Shown: positions 34,075 through 34,865 of the stretch, in pieces
Layout: the number at the start of each line of letters is the position of its first letter
Numbering within the stretch: position 1 is the first letter of the stretch
From: Alphaproteobacteria bacterium
Lineage (GTDB): Bacteria > Pseudomonadota > Alphaproteobacteria > SHVP01
Direction of reading: 5' to 3'
NCBI GenBank assembly: GCA_947473325.1
Contig: CANJEJ010000011.1
Coordinates: 1-34,865, forward strand
DNA: 34,865 bases
Made by a program: the position numbers and the translations under genes
The notes under the pieces: model-generated
What the model was told of the DNA's origin: nothing
What the model saw: the letters and a program-made list of their open reading frames with translations, nothing else
Databases searched by the model: none

Positions 34075-34865
34075 CTACAGCGCTTCGCCCCGCAACAGCC
34101 GCGGCAGCATGCCGGTGGTGCCGCGCGCGTGCTGCATCAGCACCTTCTTCAGCGGCGGCACGCGGTTGACGGCGGCGAGACCCAGGCCGCGCGCGAGTTT
34201 GACCGGCGCAATATCGTTGGAGAAGAGCCGGTTGAGGCTGTGCGTCAGCGCAATCAGCGTCGTGTTGTCGAGCCGGCGCCACTTTTCATAGTCGGCGAGA
34301 ATGTCGGGATCGCCGATGTCGCGGCCAAGGCGGCGCGCATCGACGATGAGTTCCACGAGTGCTGCGACATCGCGGAAGCCGAGGTTGAGGTTCTGCCCGG
34401 CGAGCGGATGCAGGCCATGCGCCGCATCGCCCGCCAGCACGAGGCGCTGGTCGGAGTAGCGCCGCGCATGGCTGAGCCGCAGCGGATAGGACCAGCGTGG
34501 ACCTGTCGCCTTCACCGCGCCAAGGAAGTCGCCGAAGCGGCGGCCGAGTTCGATGTTGAACTGCGCGTCGTCGAGCGCGAGCAGCGCCGGCGCCACGGCG
34601 GTGTGTTCCGTCCAAACCAGCGACGCGCGGTTGCCGCGCAGGGGCAGGATGGCGAAAGGACCGGGCGCGCGGAAATGTTCATGCGCAATGTTGTTATGCG
34701 GCAGTTCGTGTTCGACGGTGACGACAATGGCGGTCTGGCCATAGTCGTGCCGCGCCACCGGTATGCCCGCCGCCTCGCGCACGCTGGAGCGAACGCCGTC
34801 GGCCGCCACCACCAGGGCGGCGCGGACGCGGCGCCCGTCGGCCAGCGTCGCGATGGCGAAAACCG
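34075..34865 (-). CDS. UbiH/UbiF/COQ6-type FAD-dependent hydroxylase, C-terminal part
   Basis: About 263 codons of a gene that begins beyond the window end. It shows the ubiquinone-hydroxylase motifs AADGVRSSVRE (the DG motif of this flavoprotein family) and GDAAHGLHPLAGQNLNLGFRD (the FAD-ribityl-binding motif). These are followed by the helical tail DYEKWRRLDNTTLIALTHSLNRLF, given here in pieces DYEKWRRLDN and THSLNRLFSN. Such enzymes hydroxylate the ring of ubiquinone precursors at the inner membrane. The exact ring position (UbiH, UbiF, UbiI or UbiL type) cannot be told. No downstream partner is in the window. Confidence 0.9.
   Translation of the reverse strand, partial: VFAIATLADGRRVRAALVVAADGVRSSVREAAGIPVARHDYGQTAIVVTVEHELPHNNIAHEHFRAPGPFAILPLRGNRASLVWTEHTAVAPALLALDDAQFNIELGRRFGDFLGAVKATGPRWSYPLRLSHARRYSDQRLVLAGDAAHGLHPLAGQNLNLGFRDVAALVELIVDARRLGRDIGDPDILADYEKWRRLDNTTLIALTHSLNRLFSNDIAPVKLARGLGLAAVNRVPPLKKVLMQHARGTTGMLPRLLRGEAL

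Overview
The window is a GC-rich, gene-dense bacterial chromosome segment, most likely from an alphaproteobacterium. The lineage is inferred from the thioredoxin-TPR / LON-domain / Trm112 / DUF971 run, the UbiH-type hydroxylase, the TorF-like porin and the overall codon use. I suggest the Rhodospirillales neighbourhood only tentatively. I see no insertion sequences, phage genes or CRISPR.

Region 1 (1-12530, + strand) is the end of a surface-polysaccharide (O-antigen/EPS) locus. It holds the C-terminus of a flippase, a hexapeptide acyltransferase, a methyltransferase, two AsnB-type glutamine amidotransferases, WecB (UDP-GlcNAc 2-epimerase), two GT4 glycosyltransferases, a WecA/WbpL-type initiating sugar-phosphate transferase and a WbpM/CapD-type 4,6-dehydratase. 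Most genes overlap or sit within a few bases, and a hairpin separates the last two genes from the rest. The initiating transferase carries an apparent frameshift in a CG dinucleotide run.

Region 2 (12608-16623, + strand) is core metabolism: purH, an NADP-type glutamate dehydrogenase with a clear terminator, and a TorF-like outer-membrane protein.

Region 3 (16663-25767, - strand) is the most unusual part. Eight co-directional genes read, in transcription order: an unrecognised 225-aa protein, a family-5 solute-binding protein with no permease, a MarR-like regulator, a double alpha/beta-hydrolase, a NUDIX hydrolase, a second double alpha/beta-hydrolase, a GNAT acetyltransferase and a third double alpha/beta-hydrolase. 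Each of the three hydrolase proteins contains two hydrolase domains. All six domains lack the serine of the nucleophile elbow: four have Gly-x-His-Thr-Gly and two have Gly-x-Trp-Gly-x-Gly.

Region 4 (25869-28373) holds tRNA-Gly(GCC) on the - strand, then the housekeeping run cnoX-like thioredoxin, LON N-domain protein, Trm112 protein and DUF971 protein on the + strand.

Region 5 (28379-34865) has a second orphan family-5 solute-binding protein (+). It is followed by a - strand pair, an amidohydrolase-2 protein and a nitrilase-superfamily protein whose catalytic cysteine is alanine. A divergent LysR regulator, a cytochrome b561-like protein and the C-terminal part of a UbiH-type FAD hydroxylase follow.

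Regions 3 and 5 look like accessory uptake and conversion modules for an unknown small molecule. Their recurring feature is hydrolase folds without the textbook nucleophile, combined with orphan binding proteins. That shared theme is an inference from the sequence.
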